Assembly (NCBI GenBank): GCA_029552245.1
Contig: JAKPDW010000041.1
Span: forward strand, 1 to 48,484
Origin: Deltaproteobacteria bacterium
GTDB lineage: Bacteria; Desulfobacterota; Desulfomonilia; UBA1062
Length of the DNA stretch: 48,484 nucleotides
Direction of reading: 5' to 3'
Shown: piece after piece, positions 1-9,692 of the stretch
How the letters are laid out: every line of letters starts with the position of its first letter
How positions within the stretch are numbered: the stretch's first letter is position 1
Position numbers and translations under genes: made by a program
Notes under the pieces: generated by a model
Told to the model about the DNA's origin: nothing
The model's input: only the letters and a program-made list of their open reading frames with translations
The model's database searches: none

Positions 1-135
1 AAGTTTCGAGGCATGAGCAAGAGTACCTTCTATCTCCATCTGAAAGAGACCGAGTTCAGGTTCAACCACCGCAACGAAGATGTGTACAAACTGCTCCTCA
101 AAATGTTACGATCTAACCCCCTAAAGTTGTCATGA
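1..135 (+). CDS. IS1595/ISXO2-like transposase, C-terminal end (partial)
   Basis: The window opens inside a reading frame that encodes 44 residues and stops at 133-135. The piece contains FRGMSKSTFYLHLKETEFRF followed by NHRNEDVYKLLLKMLR, which matches my memory of the C-terminal tail of ISXO2-like DDE transposases of the IS1595 family, where an aromatic-rich stretch before 'FRFN-R' ends the catalytic domain. The catalytic residues lie to the left of the window, so intactness cannot be judged. The AT-rich stretch 136-175 between the stop codon and the ihfA ribosome site may hold the right inverted repeat of the element, but without the left end this cannot be confirmed. Confidence 0.8.
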   Translation, partial: KFRGMSKSTFYLHLKETEFRFNHRNEDVYKLLLKMLRSNPLKLS

Positions 136-188
136 ACCTAATTTTATTCAGTTATAGATTTGAGTGACCGCCAAGGAGGTTGAAGCGT

Positions 189-479
189 ATGGGGACCCTC
201 ACGAAAAGCGGGATCATTGACGAGATCGTGGTGAACACCGGCCTGTCGAGGAAGGATGCCAGTGAGGGCGTGGAAACCTTCATCGACATCATCAAGTCGA
301 ACCTGGCGAAGGCGGAATCCGTGAGCATCTCGGGGTTCGGGAAGTGGAAGATCAGGGAAAAAGGCGCCAGGAGGGGCCGTAACCCAAAGACGAACGAGGA
401 GATCACGATCACCCCGCGCAGGGTCGTGACCTTCTCCTTGTCCAACGTCCTCAGGGCGAAGCTCACGAACAAGGTCTGA
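189..479 (+). CDS. ihfA: Integration host factor alpha subunit (HU/IHF family)
   Basis: A 96-residue DNA-bending protein of the HU/IHF family. The N-terminal helices (LTKSGIIDEIVVNTGLSRKD) are followed by the beta-arm region, in which GRNPKTNEEITITPRRVVTF corresponds closely to the IHF-alpha signature '[20 protein letters not shown]'; the proline at the arm tip that intercalates into DNA is present in NPKT. The ATG at 189 is chosen because the ribosome site AAGGAGGT lies at 173-180; an in-frame TTG at 180 overlaps that site. In the cell it would pair with IhfB and act in nucleoid organisation and in sigma-54 promoter looping, which fits the sigma-54 element at 17.15 kb. The gene sits immediately after an insertion-sequence end, away from its common pheT neighbour. 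Confidence 0.93.
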   Translation: MGTLTKSGIIDEIVVNTGLSRKDASEGVETFIDIIKSNLAKAESVSISGFGKWKIREKGARRGRNPKTNEEITITPRRVVTFSLSNVLRAKLTNKV

Positions 480-485
480 GACCAG

Positions 486-520
486 GCGCCGGGCCCGTTC
501 CCACAATGCCGGCCCGGCGC
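486..520 (+). terminator. Rho-independent terminator of ihfA
   Basis: GCGCCGGGCC at 486-495 pairs with GGCCCGGCGC at 511-520 (10-bp GC stem, 15-nt loop), followed by TTTCCCTT. It starts seven bases after the ihfA stop codon. Confidence 0.75.
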
Positions 521-646
521 TTTCCCTTATCTGCGAACCCCGAAACCCAAGGTTACACCCGGCAAGCTACACCACCTGTCCCCCATGCCCCCATGCTCAG
601 GGACACGTACCGGCTCTCCATGCATGGTGGTCAGTGCGGACGCGAA

Positions 647-743
647 AACCGGTGACGTTCATCCCGTTCGCACCGAGCCTGGGGGCGCACCATGTTCGGT
701 GCGAAGACCTGGGGGCAAAGAACCGGTGGCGTTCGTCCCGTTC
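647..743. repeat. Imperfect direct repeat pair, period 74 bp
   Basis: Positions 647-669 and 721-743 agree at 21 of 23 bases (core CGGTGRCGTTCRTCCCGTTC). A second shared word, CCTGGGGGC, follows the first unit (678-686) and precedes the second (710-718). Confidence 0.6.
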
Positions 744-952
744 TCGTCGATCCCAAGAAGAGCGGGCTGCACGACAAGCCGTTGCACGAAAAGGGGGTCG
801 TGCCCAGCGGGTTCGTGAGAGACCGCCAGGGTCGCCCCGTGATCTGGGCGGGTGTAGGTCGCGTCACCAGTGGGAACCGGGGTGGCGACCCACAGAAAAG
901 CCCATGGCGGGTTGACCCAAGGATGGGAGATCCCGCCCGTGCCGTGGAGCCT

Positions 953-1057
953 GGAAGCGAGCCTACGGACCTAAGACGGTGCCGGGCAACAAGGGCACTC
1001 AGGGGAGACATTCATTTGGGTGTGGAAACGAGCCTGCGGGCCCAAGACGGGGCCGAG
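953..1057. repeat. Imperfect direct repeat pair, period 71 bp
   Basis: Units at 953-986 and 1024-1057 share GGAA-CGAGCCT-CGG-CC-AAGACGG-GCCG. No gene spans them. Confidence 0.6.
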
Positions 1058-1449
1058 CGCTGCGGCGGAGGCGACCGCCCGGGTGCACAGGCGGGGACGG
1101 GGCCCAGTGGATCGGCGACTCAGGCCTTGATACCTGGGATGGGAAAGGGGCCGTGCCCCGTGCGCTGCACGGTGACCCTGGTCTCGAGGATCGAAGCAGA
1201 AGACCTCCCGCCTTGAACCCCAAAGGTGTCCGCCGCCTGGACGAAGGCGGGGTGACGACCGAGGAACAATGGATAGGGCGAGGCCGGCCTCTGGGGAAGG
1301 CGGGACCGGGGCGGCATCGAGCGCAAGGGTGCGGGCGCGGGGTCCTCGAGGATGGTCAGCTGTCATGCCCCTTCAGGCAGGGGTACGTGAAAGAGAACGG
1401 GGGATACGGCCTGGTGTGTGAAGGCAGGGGGTGTCCTGTCGAGGGGAGA

Positions 1450-1472
1450 CCCGGCAGGCCCACTCTGCCGGG
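1450..1472 (-). terminator. Hairpin downstream of the ferredoxin gene
   Basis: CCCGGCAG (1450-1457) pairs with CTGCCGGG (1465-1472) with a 7-nt loop, 20 bases beyond the ferredoxin stop codon on the minus strand. The following bases are pyrimidine-rich (TCTCCCCTC) but not a clean U-run. Confidence 0.55.
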
Positions 1473-1491
1473 CCTCGAGGTGTGGTTGAAC

Positions 1492-2377
<886 letters not shown>

Positions 2378-2381
<4 letters not shown>

Positions 2382-2935
2382 ACAAGGTCAAGCAGGGGGC
2401 GCGTACGTTCTTGTTTCCCATGCCGTCCGTCCTCGTGGGGGCGACGGTTGACGGCAAGCCCAACTTCATGACCGTCGCCTGGTGCGGGATCGCCTCGCAC
2501 CAGCCGCCGACCGTGGCCGTCGCCATCCGCAAGGGACGCCACACGCTGAAGGGGATCGAGGCCCACCACTGCTTCTCGGTGAACGTCCCCACGAGCAAGA
2601 TGGTGAAGCTGGTGGATTTCTGCGGGATCTACTCCGGAAAGGATCGCGACAAGGCCAACCTCTTCACGGTGAAGCCCGGCGACAACCCCCTCGTTCCGCT
2701 CGTGGACGAGTGCCCGGTCAACCTCGAGTGCACGCTCCTGCACACGCTCGACCTCGGTTCGCACACCCTCGTGGTGGGCCAGATCACCCAGAGCCACGTG
2801 CGCGAGGACTGCATCGAGGGGAAAAAGATCGATCCCCTCAATGTAGACCCCCTCATCTACGCAACCTCCTCGGAGACGTACCATCGTCTCGGCGAGGTCG
2901 TGGGCAACGCCTTCTCGGTGGGCAAGGAGTTCTGA
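2378..2935 (+). CDS. Flavoredoxin-like flavin reductase (FMN-binding split barrel)
   Basis: 185 residues, typical of the flavin-reductase-like/flavoredoxin family. The N-terminal FLFPMPSVLVGATVDGKPNF and FMTVAWCGIASHQPPTVAVA segments form the FMN-binding split barrel, and CFSVNVP with the DFCGIYSG segment are family-typical. Such proteins hold FMN and act as electron carriers or reductases in the cytoplasm of anaerobes. The ATG at 2378 overlaps the preceding stop codon, with CAGGAGG at 2364-2370 as ribosome site. A strong terminator follows 15 bases after the stop, so ykgJ-like and flavoredoxin genes form a closed two-gene operon. The physiological substrate cannot be read from the sequence. 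Confidence 0.85.
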
Positions 2936-2950
2936 GGGGTCTTTGTCCTC

Positions 2951-2975
2951 GGCCCCCTGGCGGGAGCAGGGGGCC
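2951..2975 (+). terminator. Rho-independent terminator after the flavoredoxin gene
   Basis: GGCCCCCTG (2951-2959) pairs with CAGGGGGCC (2967-2975) with a 7-nt loop, followed by TCTCTC. Confidence 0.75.
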
Positions 2976-3335
2976 TCTCTCGCGGGAGCGGGACACGCCG
3001 TCCGGGGAAGGCGGCCCCCGGCGATGGTGCGTGTGCAACCGAGGCCGCCGTGCACGGGGTCGTTGTACGCTCGAGGCCATGCAAGGCATGCCCCGCGAGA
3101 AGGCGTGGCGCCCGGTGGGATGGTGGATGGTGGAATCCGCATCAGGCCTCGAGCCTGCCTCGCTCAGAAGGCCTGCGGCAAGGCTTGGGACAGGACAGGG
3201 TCGCAAGGATATCTGTGTTTTTGGAGAAAGGCACGAGAGGGGCTTCATCCAGGGGGCGGGGAGCGCACCCGGCGTGCAGGCACGCCCGCGACGCTCGCCC
3301 GAACCGAGATCGAGGAAGGCAGGGGGTATGAATAC
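2976..3335. other. Intergenic gap upstream of the HAD phosphatase
   Basis: 360 bases with no supported gene. An in-frame upward extension of the phosphatase reading frame crosses the whole gap, but it carries no conserved motif and the HAD family starts at the MRAVIFDMDG segment, so it is treated as untranslated. Confidence 0.5.
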
Positions 3336-3986
3336 ATGCGGGCAGTGATCTTCGACATGGACGGAACGCTCCTGGACACCATCGAGGACATCGCCCGGTC
3401 CATGAACGAGGCGCTCGGGCTGCTGGGTTTCCCCGCCCACCCGGTAGACAGGTATCTCGACTTCGTGGGTGACGGGATCGACGCACTGGCGAGACGCGCC
3501 CTGCCCGGGGATGTCTCAGACGACGCCCTCGTGCACAAGGCGGTCTTGGAGATGCGAAGGATCTACGCCTCGTCGTGGGCCTGCACCACGAGACCCTTCG
3601 CCGGGGTGCCCGAGATGCTCGACGTCCTAGCGGCAAGGGGGGTGAAGATGGCCATCCTGTCCAACAAGCTCGACGCGTTCACCAAGGACATGGCGGCGAC
3701 CCTCCTGCCGAGGTGGAGGTTCGAGGTGGTGCAGGGGCTCGAGCCCGGGCTGGCGAGGAAACCCGATCCCGAGGGCGCCCTCAGGTGCGCCAGGCTCATG
3801 GGTGTGGCGGGCGCGGAGTGCGCGTTCGTGGGTGACAGCGTCATCGACATCCTCACGGGAAAGTCCGCCGGCATGATGACCGTCGGCGTCCTGTGGGGTT
3901 ACCAGGATGGGGCGCGGCTGGCCTCGGCGGGCGCCGACGCGCTCGTGGCCCACCCCTCGGAACTGCCCGACGCGCTCCTCTCCTGA
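3336..3986 (+). CDS. HAD-superfamily hydrolase, phosphoglycolate phosphatase-like
   Basis: 216 residues. Motif I IFDMDGTLLDT gives the nucleophile D7 and acid D9; motif II is the LSNK region; motif III lysine is in RKPDPEGA; motif IV is VGDSVIDI. A helical cap lies between motifs I and II (about residues 15-80), the layout of the Gph/PGP group that dephosphorylates 2-phosphoglycolate. The true substrate cannot be fixed, since this group also includes other small-phosphoester phosphatases. The ATG at 3336 places motif I at the very N-terminus; AAGGCAGGGGG lies upstream. The gene converges with the diguanylate cyclase gene, leaving only seven bases between the two stop codons. Confidence 0.85.
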   Translation: MRAVIFDMDGTLLDTIEDIARSMNEALGLLGFPAHPVDRYLDFVGDGIDALARRALPGDVSDDALVHKAVLEMRRIYASSWACTTRPFAGVPEMLDVLAARGVKMAILSNKLDAFTKDMAATLLPRWRFEVVQGLEPGLARKPDPEGALRCARLMGVAGAECAFVGDSVIDILTGKSAGMMTVGVLWGYQDGARLASAGADALVAHPSELPDALLS

Positions 3987-3993
3987 GCGGCCC

Positions 3994-5193
3994 TCATGCA
4001 GCGGATGTCTTCCTCAGGGCCGGGTCCGTGACCAGGGCGTTCTTGCCCGATCGTTTCGCCTCGTACAGGGCCCTGTCGGCCCTCTTCAGGAGGTCGTCGA
4101 CGCTCTCGGGGCTGATGTACCTGGTGAGGCCCATGGACACGGTTACGCGGAAGTCCTCGGGCAGACCCTCGAACGAGAGGTTCGAGACCAGGCGGCGCAG
4201 GCGCTCTGCGCAGGCGGCGGCGCCCTGTATCGTGGGGTAGGCCAGGACGATGACGAACTCCTCTCCACCGTAGCGTGCCAGGTAGTCCTGGAGCCGGATG
4301 TTGTCCATGAGCATGCAGGCCAGGGTCTCGAGGACCGTGTCGCCGGCACGGTGGCCGAACGTGTCGTTGACGGCCTTGAAGTCGTCGATGTCGAAGATGC
4401 ACAGGCAGAACGTGGTGCCCTCCCTGTCAGCCAGCCCCTTTTCCCTCTTGAGGATCCTGAAAAGGTGGCCGCGGTTGTACACGCCGGTTAGGTCGTCGTG
4501 GGCCGAGCGGAACCTGATGATCTCCATGGCGTCCTTGAGCTCGCGGTTGGCGGTGTTGAGCCTCCTCCTGAGCTTGTTGATGTAGCTCCCCACGAAGGAG
4601 AACCAGAACAGCACCGAGGAGAGCACCAGGAGGTTGATAAGCTCGACCTTGAGATTCACCTCGTCCGGGTGGTAGCGGTGAAGCGAGAACACCACGAGTG
4701 CGTATCCAGCGGAGGCGAACACGGACAGTCTCAAGAACTCGCCCAAGGTGAGGCGGAAGGCGCCGAAAATGAAGACCACGAGGTAGAGCAGGAGCATGAT
4801 GCCCCTCGCGTCCTTCACGATGTAGGCGACCACCATGATCCAGAGCGTGGCGAACATCATCTGGGCGAGCGTCATGCTCGGGTCCTTGAGCCTCTTGTTG
4901 AGCCCGCTCCTGAGCACCGCGTAGAACGCCGCGTTCGTGAGGAGGGCGGCGGCGGTCATGATCATGGACCCCTCGAAGCTCAGGCGCGAGAGGCCCTGGG
5001 TGTAAAAGTACCATACGATGGCGCACCACATGCAGTACGAAGCGAAGGCCATGAGGAACCGCTTGATCCTCAACGACTGGTCGGCCTCGTTCGTCACGAA
5101 CGCTTCCCACAGGTTCTGCACAACCACCCGCCCTATCCTCGGCATCGTCTCGAGCTCCTGTAAACACTGTTCGTCACATCCCGGCATGATCAT
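3994..5193 (-). CDS. Membrane-bound GGDEF diguanylate cyclase
   Basis: 399 residues. About six hydrophobic helices (residues ~48-67, 75-95, 108-126, 130-148, 152-172, 184-205) form an N-terminal membrane sensor, followed by a short coiled-coil linker (RRRLNTANRELKDAMEIIRF) and a GGDEF domain from about residue 230. The active site is GGEEF at 309-313, an accepted active variant; DFDID/FGHRAGD elements are present. RLQD at 300-303, five residues before GGEEF, is an intact inhibitory I-site, so product feedback is expected. It should make cyclic-di-GMP at the inner membrane. The membrane segment has no extracellular ligand domain that I recognise. No riboswitch for cyclic-di-GMP was recognised in the window. 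Confidence 0.9.
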   Translation of the reverse strand: MIMPGCDEQCLQELETMPRIGRVVVQNLWEAFVTNEADQSLRIKRFLMAFASYCMWCAIVWYFYTQGLSRLSFEGSMIMTAAALLTNAAFYAVLRSGLNKRLKDPSMTLAQMMFATLWIMVVAYIVKDARGIMLLLYLVVFIFGAFRLTLGEFLRLSVFASAGYALVVFSLHRYHPDEVNLKVELINLLVLSSVLFWFSFVGSYINKLRRRLNTANRELKDAMEIIRFRSAHDDLTGVYNRGHLFRILKREKGLADREGTTFCLCIFDIDDFKAVNDTFGHRAGDTVLETLACMLMDNIRLQDYLARYGGEEFVIVLAYPTIQGAAACAERLRRLVSNLSFEGLPEDFRVTVSMGLTRYISPESVDDLLKRADRALYEAKRSGKNALVTDPALRKTSAA

Positions 5194-5477
5194 GAGAACG
5201 ACCTGTCGGGCGCCCTGGGGCCTGCGTGGTTGTGCGCCTTAGCCTACGAGATCGCGCGGGCGGTGCAGGGGCGGGGGCGTGCGGGGGGCGCGTCCGTGCC
5301 GGAAGCGCTCGATCGTGGAGCAGGGGGCGCCCGTGACGGTTCGACGGTCGGCGAGGTCTGGCGCAAGAAGGCGCCGCAGGGGGACCATGAGGCCGGATTT
5401 TCCAGGTTGACCGCTTGGGACGGGTGAGGGTACAGGGAGTCATCCGGTTCGATATCGACGCACAGAGAGGGGCACCC

Positions 5478-6158
5478 GTGGTAGGAACCCTTGCGAATAC
5501 GGCTTCCGTGATCGTGGGCTCCACGATCGGCATCATGGCGGGCAGGTACATGGGGGCCGACATCAAGCGGACGCTCATGCACGCCTTGGGGCTCGCGGTC
5601 ATGGTCATCGGGCTCAAGATGGCGCTCGACGCGACGACGCTCATCCCTTCCGTGGCCTGTCTCCTCCTCGGGGCGTTGACGGGGGAGGCGATCCGCATCG
5701 AGCATGCGGTGGAGCGTCTGGGCGAGGCGCTGAAGGCCAGGTTCGCCCAGGGTTCGAAGACCTTCGTCGAGGGTTTCGTGAGCGCCACCGTTCTCTTCAT
5801 CACGGGCGCCATGACGATCGTGGGGTGCATCCAGGACGGCACGACGGGCAACCACGACACGCTCTTCCTCAAGTCCATGCTCGACGGCGTCGCGTCCATG
5901 ACGCTGGCCTCGACGCTCGGGATCGGCGTGGCGTTCTCCGCCCTGAGTGTGCTCGTGGTCCAGGGCGGTCTCACGCTGCTGGCCGGCCACGTGGGCGTGC
6001 TGCAGGAGCCGGAGGTGCTGGGGTCCATTACCACCACCGGCGGCATGATCATCCTCGGCATCGGGATAAACCTCCTGGGTCTCACGTCGATCCGCGTGGG
6101 CAACCTCATCCCGGCCCTCGTCTACGCCGCCGTCTACCCGATCGTTCTCGGGCGATGA
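5478..6158 (+). CDS. DUF554 family membrane protein (YqgA-like)
   Basis: 226 residues, the usual length for the DUF554/YqgA family. The start GTG at 5478 (MVGTLANTASVIVGSTIG) matches the family N-terminus; AGAGAGGGG lies just upstream, while the longer open frame begins in non-conserved sequence. Hydrophobic segments alternate with conserved glycine-rich loops (LLGALTGEAIRIE, FITGAMTIVGCIQDG, TTTGGMIILGIGINLLG). The family is predicted to be a multi-pass inner-membrane protein, possibly a transporter; no substrate is known. The stop codon overlaps an in-frame ATG (6155) for the next gene, so both are probably one operon. The 284-bp gap to the divergent GGDEF gene should hold both promoters; I see no convincing box there. 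Confidence 0.88.
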   Translation: MVGTLANTASVIVGSTIGIMAGRYMGADIKRTLMHALGLAVMVIGLKMALDATTLIPSVACLLLGALTGEAIRIEHAVERLGEALKARFAQGSKTFVEGFVSATVLFITGAMTIVGCIQDGTTGNHDTLFLKSMLDGVASMTLASTLGIGVAFSALSVLVVQGGLTLLAGHVGVLQEPEVLGSITTTGGMIILGIGINLLGLTSIRVGNLIPALVYAAVYPIVLGR

Positions 6159-6199
6159 GGAGGACGCGCAGACCCGTGAGCCACGTGAGGGGGGAGACC

Positions 6200-6754
6200 A
6201 TGGAAGGCTTCGTGGAGAGGGACGAGTCGTTCCTGCTCGTCATTGACGTCCAGGAGAGGCTCCATGCGGCCATGGACGCCTCTTCGGCCCAGGCCTACGC
6301 GAGGAACTGCGGGATCCTCGTCAGAACGGCATCGAGGCTGGGGCTCCCGGTGGTGGTCACCGAGCAGTACCCGAAGGGCCTGGGCCCGACCATCGAGAGC
6401 CTTGCAGGCGTCCTCGGCGACGAGCCGAGGATGTCCAAGCTCGCCTTCAGCTGCATGCGGGAAGAGCCCATAGCGGCGCGCATACGCTCGATAGGGAGGA
6501 AAAGGGCGATCATCGCGGGGATAGAGGCCCACGTGTGCGTTTTGCAGACTGCCGTGGACATGATGCGGGAGGGCATGCGCGTGGTGGTCGCCTCTGACGA
6601 GGTATGCTCGCGGAGGGCTTCGGACAGGGATGCCGCGCTGGATACGCTGAGGACGCTCGGGGCGCTGGTGTACCCGACCGAGACCATCGCCTTCATGCTC
6701 CTGGAAAGGGCGGGGACCGACGAGTTCAAGGACCTGGCGCCGCTGTTCAGGTAA
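6200..6754 (+). CDS. Isochorismatase-like cysteine hydrolase
   Basis: 184 residues with the catalytic triad of the isochorismatase-like family: D16 in LLVIDVQE, K80 in RMSKLAFSC, C113 in GIEAHVCVLQT, each in its usual context. The cis-peptide region before the cysteine (GIEAHVC) is the form found in YcaC-like hydrolases. The substrate (an amide or vinyl ether) cannot be deduced. The ATG at 6200 has GAGGGGGGAGA just before it; an earlier ATG at 6155 would add 15 residues and overlap the DUF554 stop. It probably shares a transcript with the DUF554 gene. Confidence 0.87.
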   Translation: MEGFVERDESFLLVIDVQERLHAAMDASSAQAYARNCGILVRTASRLGLPVVVTEQYPKGLGPTIESLAGVLGDEPRMSKLAFSCMREEPIAARIRSIGRKRAIIAGIEAHVCVLQTAVDMMREGMRVVVASDEVCSRRASDRDAALDTLRTLGALVYPTETIAFMLLERAGTDEFKDLAPLFR

Positions 6755-6770
6755 GTACAGCATGTGGGTC

Positions 6771-6799
6771 TTGAAACTCGCGGATGTGTGTGGTAAAGC
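6771..6799 (+). promoter_or_regulatory. Candidate sigma-70 promoter of the rpsB cluster
   Basis: TTGAAA (6771-6776), 17-bp spacer, TAAAGC (6794-6799), about 105 bases before rpsB. A small hairpin, CCCCTT (6846-6851) with AAGGGG (6857-6862), lies in the leader and could be part of S2 autoregulation, which is known for rpsB in other bacteria; this is inference. Confidence 0.45.
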
Positions 6800-6904
6800 G
6801 CTCAACCAGCACGCACGTCCCGGTGCATGCCGGGTTCACCGGTGTCCCCTTGACGAAAGGGGATGTGGCCCGGCGGGACGGAGGAAAAACCAAGGAGGTA
6901 ACCC

Positions 6905-7789
6905 ATGTCGATCGTCACCATGAAGCAGCTCCTCGAGGCCGGCGTTCATTTCGGCCACCAGACGCCGCGGTGGAACCCCAAAATGAAACCCTACATCTTC
7001 GGTTCGCGCAACGGCATGCACATCATCGATCTCCAGAAGACGGAGAAGCTCTTTGAGAAGGCCTGCGAGGTCATCAGGGAGACCGTGGCCAACGGCGGGA
7101 AGGTCCTGTTCGTGGGCACGAAGAAACAGGCCCAGGACGCCATCGAGGAAGAGGCGGGAAGGGTGGGCGCCTTCTACGTCAACTACCGGTGGCTGGGCGG
7201 CACCCTCACGAACTTCTCCACGATCCGCAAGAGCGTGGACAAGCTCAAGTGGCTCGAGTCGATCATCGACAACGGCACCATCGAGAACTACCCGAAGAAG
7301 GAACAGATCAGCATGAAGCGCCACAAGATGAAGCTCGAGCGCTCCCTGCACGGCATCAAGGAGATGAACACCCTGCCCGACCTGCTCTACATCGTCGACC
7401 CGTCGCGGGAGTACATCGCGGTCCAGGAGGCGAGGAAGCTCAAGATCCCCATCGTGGCCATCGTCGACACCAACTGCGACCCCACGCTCATCGACTACGT
7501 GATCCCGGGCAACGACGACGCCATCAGGGCCATACGGCTCTTCACCTCCAAGGTGGCGGACGCCGTCGACCAGGGCAACCAGATCTGGCAGGAGAAGCTC
7601 TCCTCCGAGGCCAGGGAGGAAGCCCTCCCCGAGCCCGCCGCCGGGAAGGCCCCGAAGGAGGAGCAGCTCGGCAAGGGGCTCGAGGGTGAGATCGAGATCA
7701 TCGTGAAGGACGCGGGTGACGAGCCGCCCGCACGCGGGAGAAGGGCCAGGGCCGCGTCCCAGGCCGAGGAAGCGACAGACGAGGAATAG
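6905..7789 (+). CDS. rpsB: 30S ribosomal protein S2
   Basis: 294 residues. The N-terminus ([22 protein letters not shown]) and the blocks [43 protein letters not shown] and IVDTNCDP are diagnostic of S2. Compared with about 240 residues in E. coli it carries a C-terminal tail of roughly 55-60 residues rich in E, A, K and R, ending in an acidic AEEATDEE. The ribosome site AAGGAGGTAA stands 7 bases before ATG. First gene of the conserved rpsB-tsf-pyrH-frr cluster, 21 bases before tsf. Confidence 0.97.
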   Translation: MSIVTMKQLLEAGVHFGHQTPRWNPKMKPYIFGSRNGMHIIDLQKTEKLFEKACEVIRETVANGGKVLFVGTKKQAQDAIEEEAGRVGAFYVNYRWLGGTLTNFSTIRKSVDKLKWLESIIDNGTIENYPKKEQISMKRHKMKLERSLHGIKEMNTLPDLLYIVDPSREYIAVQEARKLKIPIVAIVDTNCDPTLIDYVIPGNDDAIRAIRLFTSKVADAVDQGNQIWQEKLSSEAREEALPEPAAGKAPKEEQLGKGLEGEIEIIVKDAGDEPPARGRRARAASQAEEATDEE

Positions 7790-7810
7790 TTCACCACAGC
7801 GGAGGTACGT

Positions 7811-8410
7811 GTGCAGATAACATCCGAAGCGGTCAAGAAGCTGAGGGACAAGACGGGCGTCGGCATGATGGACTGCAAGAAGGCCCTCGAAGAGACGGGC
7901 GGGGATTTCGACAAGGCGGTGGAGATCCTCAGGAAGAAGGGCATAGAGGTCGCGAGCAAGCGCTCCGGGAGAACGGCGAGCCAGGGGGCGGTGGCCTCGT
8001 ACATCCACATGGGCGGCAAGATCGGCGTGCTCGTGGAGGTGAATTGCGAGAGCGATTTCGTGGCCAAGTCCGAGCAGTTCAACGCCTTCGTCAAGGACAT
8101 AGCGATGCAGATAGCGGCGGCGAGCCCCGACTGGGTCACCCGCGAGGAAGTGCCGGCGGAGGCCCTCGAGAAGGAGAGGGAGATCCTCAGGGAGCAGGCC
8201 CTCAAGACGGGCAAGCCCGCCAACGTCGTCGAAAAGATCGTCGAGGGCAAGCTCTCCAAGTTCTATTCCGAGCGGTGCCTCCTGGACCAGCCCTTCGTGA
8301 AGGACCAGGGCAAGACCGTCCGGCAGCTTCTGGACGAGCTCATGGCCAAGACCGGCGAGAAGTGTGTCGTCAGGCGCTTCGTCAGGTTCCAGCTGGGAGA
8401 AGAGATCTAG
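7811..8410 (+). CDS. tsf: Elongation factor Ts (short form)
   Basis: 199 residues, start GTG at 7811 with GGAGGT ten bases upstream. The N-terminal UBA-like domain ([20 protein letters not shown]) and the core motif [16 protein letters not shown] are typical. EF-Ts recycles EF-Tu by releasing GDP. The protein is of the short type, with a single core subdomain instead of the two in the 283-residue E. coli protein, as in Thermus and many other bacteria. Ten bases separate it from pyrH. Confidence 0.97.
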   Translation: MQITSEAVKKLRDKTGVGMMDCKKALEETGGDFDKAVEILRKKGIEVASKRSGRTASQGAVASYIHMGGKIGVLVEVNCESDFVAKSEQFNAFVKDIAMQIAAASPDWVTREEVPAEALEKEREILREQALKTGKPANVVEKIVEGKLSKFYSERCLLDQPFVKDQGKTVRQLLDELMAKTGEKCVVRRFVRFQLGEEI

Positions 8411-8419
8411 GGGTCTTGC

Positions 8420-9145
8420 TTGCACTACCGGCGCATTCTTCTCAAGCTGAGCGGTGAGGCTCTGGCCGGGGAGAAGGGTTTCGGCATCGACACTCGCATC
8501 CTCGATGAGATCGTCTCCCGGGTGAAGGAAGCGACGGAATCAGGGGTAAGCGTCGCCCTCGTCATAGGCGGGGGGAACTTCTTCCGCGGGACGCAGGCCG
8601 ACGAGGCGCTCGACAGGGTGACCGCGGACTCCATCGGCATGCTCGCCACGGTCATGAACGCGCTCGCGTTCAGGGCAGCGCTTGCGGGCTCGGGGGTCAC
8701 CTGTTGTCTCATGAGCGCGCTCGCCATACCCGGGGTGGCCGCCCCGGTCGATATCCAGGAGGCGCGAAGGCGCCTGGACGGGGGGGAGGTGGTCATCTTC
8801 GCGGGGGGGACGGGAAACCCGTTCTTCTCCACGGACACCAACGCCGCGCTCAGGGCGCTCGAGGTGGGGGCTGACGTCCTGGTCAAGGCGACCAAGGTGG
8901 ACGGCATCTATGACAGGGACCCGGTCAAGGACCCCGGCGCGGTGTTCTTCCGCGAGCTCGACTACGACGAGGTCCTCGCGGGAAGGCTGGCGGTCATGGA
9001 CGCGACCGCCGTCTCGCTGTGCCGTGAAAACGGTCTGGAACTCAGGGTCATCAATATCTTCGACCCGCTCTCCTTGAAACGGCTCGTCGCCGGAGAGGAG
9101 GTGGGGACGACGGTGAGGGGGAGGAGGAAGGACCGTGGTGGATGA
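8420..9145 (+). CDS. pyrH: UMP kinase
   Basis: 241 residues of the amino-acid-kinase fold. RILLKLSGEAL is the phosphate-binding start, ALVIGGGNFFRG binds substrate, FAGGTGNPFFSTDTNAALRA and KATKVDGIYDRDP are diagnostic for bacterial PyrH. It phosphorylates UMP to UDP with ATP. The start is TTG at 8420, since the conserved sequence begins immediately after it (MHYRRILLKLSG); the ribosome site (AGGGG) is weak, suggesting coupling to tsf. The last 11 bases overlap frr. Confidence 0.96.
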   Translation: MHYRRILLKLSGEALAGEKGFGIDTRILDEIVSRVKEATESGVSVALVIGGGNFFRGTQADEALDRVTADSIGMLATVMNALAFRAALAGSGVTCCLMSALAIPGVAAPVDIQEARRRLDGGEVVIFAGGTGNPFFSTDTNAALRALEVGADVLVKATKVDGIYDRDPVKDPGAVFFRELDYDEVLAGRLAVMDATAVSLCRENGLELRVINIFDPLSLKRLVAGEEVGTTVRGRRKDRGG

Positions 9146-9692
9146 GATCATCAATGAGATGAAGAAAGACATGGCCAAGACCCTTGACGCCATGAAGGGC
9201 CAGCTCCAGAAGGTGAGGACCGGCAGGGCCTCCATCGGCATCCTCGACGGCATCATGGTGGACTACTACGGGACGCCGACGCCGCTCAACCAGCTCGCGA
9301 CCCTGTCGGTCCCCGAGCCGAGGCTCATAACCATCCAGCCGTGGGACAAGGGTGCGCTGGGCCCCATCGAGAAGGCCATACTCAAGTCGGAGCTCGGGCT
9401 CACCCCCAACAACGACGGCAGGATCATCCGCGTCCCGATCCCTCCCCTGAACGAGGAGCGGAGGCGGGAACTCGTCAAGACGATCAAGAAGAGCGCGGAA
9501 GACTTCCGCATAGAGATCCGCAACCACAGGAGGGATGCGAACGCCCTCCTGAAGGACCTCGAGAAGGAAAAACAGATCAACAAGGACGAGCTCAAGGCGG
9601 CCCAGGACAAGGTGCAGGAGCTGACCGACGACTACATCGAGAAGATCGACGAGCTCCTTGCGGCGAAGGAAAAGGAGATCATGGAGATCTGA
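9135..9692 (+). CDS. frr: Ribosome recycling factor
   Basis: 185 residues, the standard length. The family segments LQKVRTGRASIGILDGIMVDYYG, WDKGALGPIEKAI and the long C-terminal helix region (RIEIRNHRRDANALLKDLEKE) are present (quoted in parts). With EF-G it splits post-termination ribosomes. GTG at 9135 follows GAGGAGGAAGG and overlaps the end of pyrH. In many proteobacteria uppS and cdsA follow frr; here two unrelated genes do. Confidence 0.96.
   Translation: MVDEIINEMKKDMAKTLDAMKGQLQKVRTGRASIGILDGIMVDYYGTPTPLNQLATLSVPEPRLITIQPWDKGALGPIEKAILKSELGLTPNNDGRIIRVPIPPLNEERRRELVKTIKKSAEDFRIEIRNHRRDANALLKDLEKEKQINKDELKAAQDKVQELTDDYIEKIDELLAAKEKEIMEI

Larger units (their letters stand above)
521..1449. 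other. Intergenic gap with degenerate direct repeats
   Basis: No protein or RNA gene can be supported here. Several long frames are open on both strands, but they lack ribosome sites and recognisable domains. The stretch contains two pairs of imperfect direct repeats: ACCGGTGACGTTCATCCCG at 648-666, repeated with two changes at 722-740 (period 74), and a 34-bp unit at 953-986 repeated at 1024-1057 (period 71; shared core GAGCCT-CGG-CC-AAGACGG). CGCACCGA (669-676) can pair with TCGGTGCG (694-701). Confidence 0.5.

Noticed and set aside
521-1449. Several open frames of 120-220 codons on both strands
   Set aside because: They overlap one another, lack ribosome sites and domains, and are rich in R, G and P as expected from GC-rich non-coding DNA.
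2943-3335. N-terminal extension of the HAD phosphatase by about 130 residues
   Set aside because: The extension is R/G/P-rich without motif, includes the preceding terminator region, and HAD enzymes begin at the DMDG motif.
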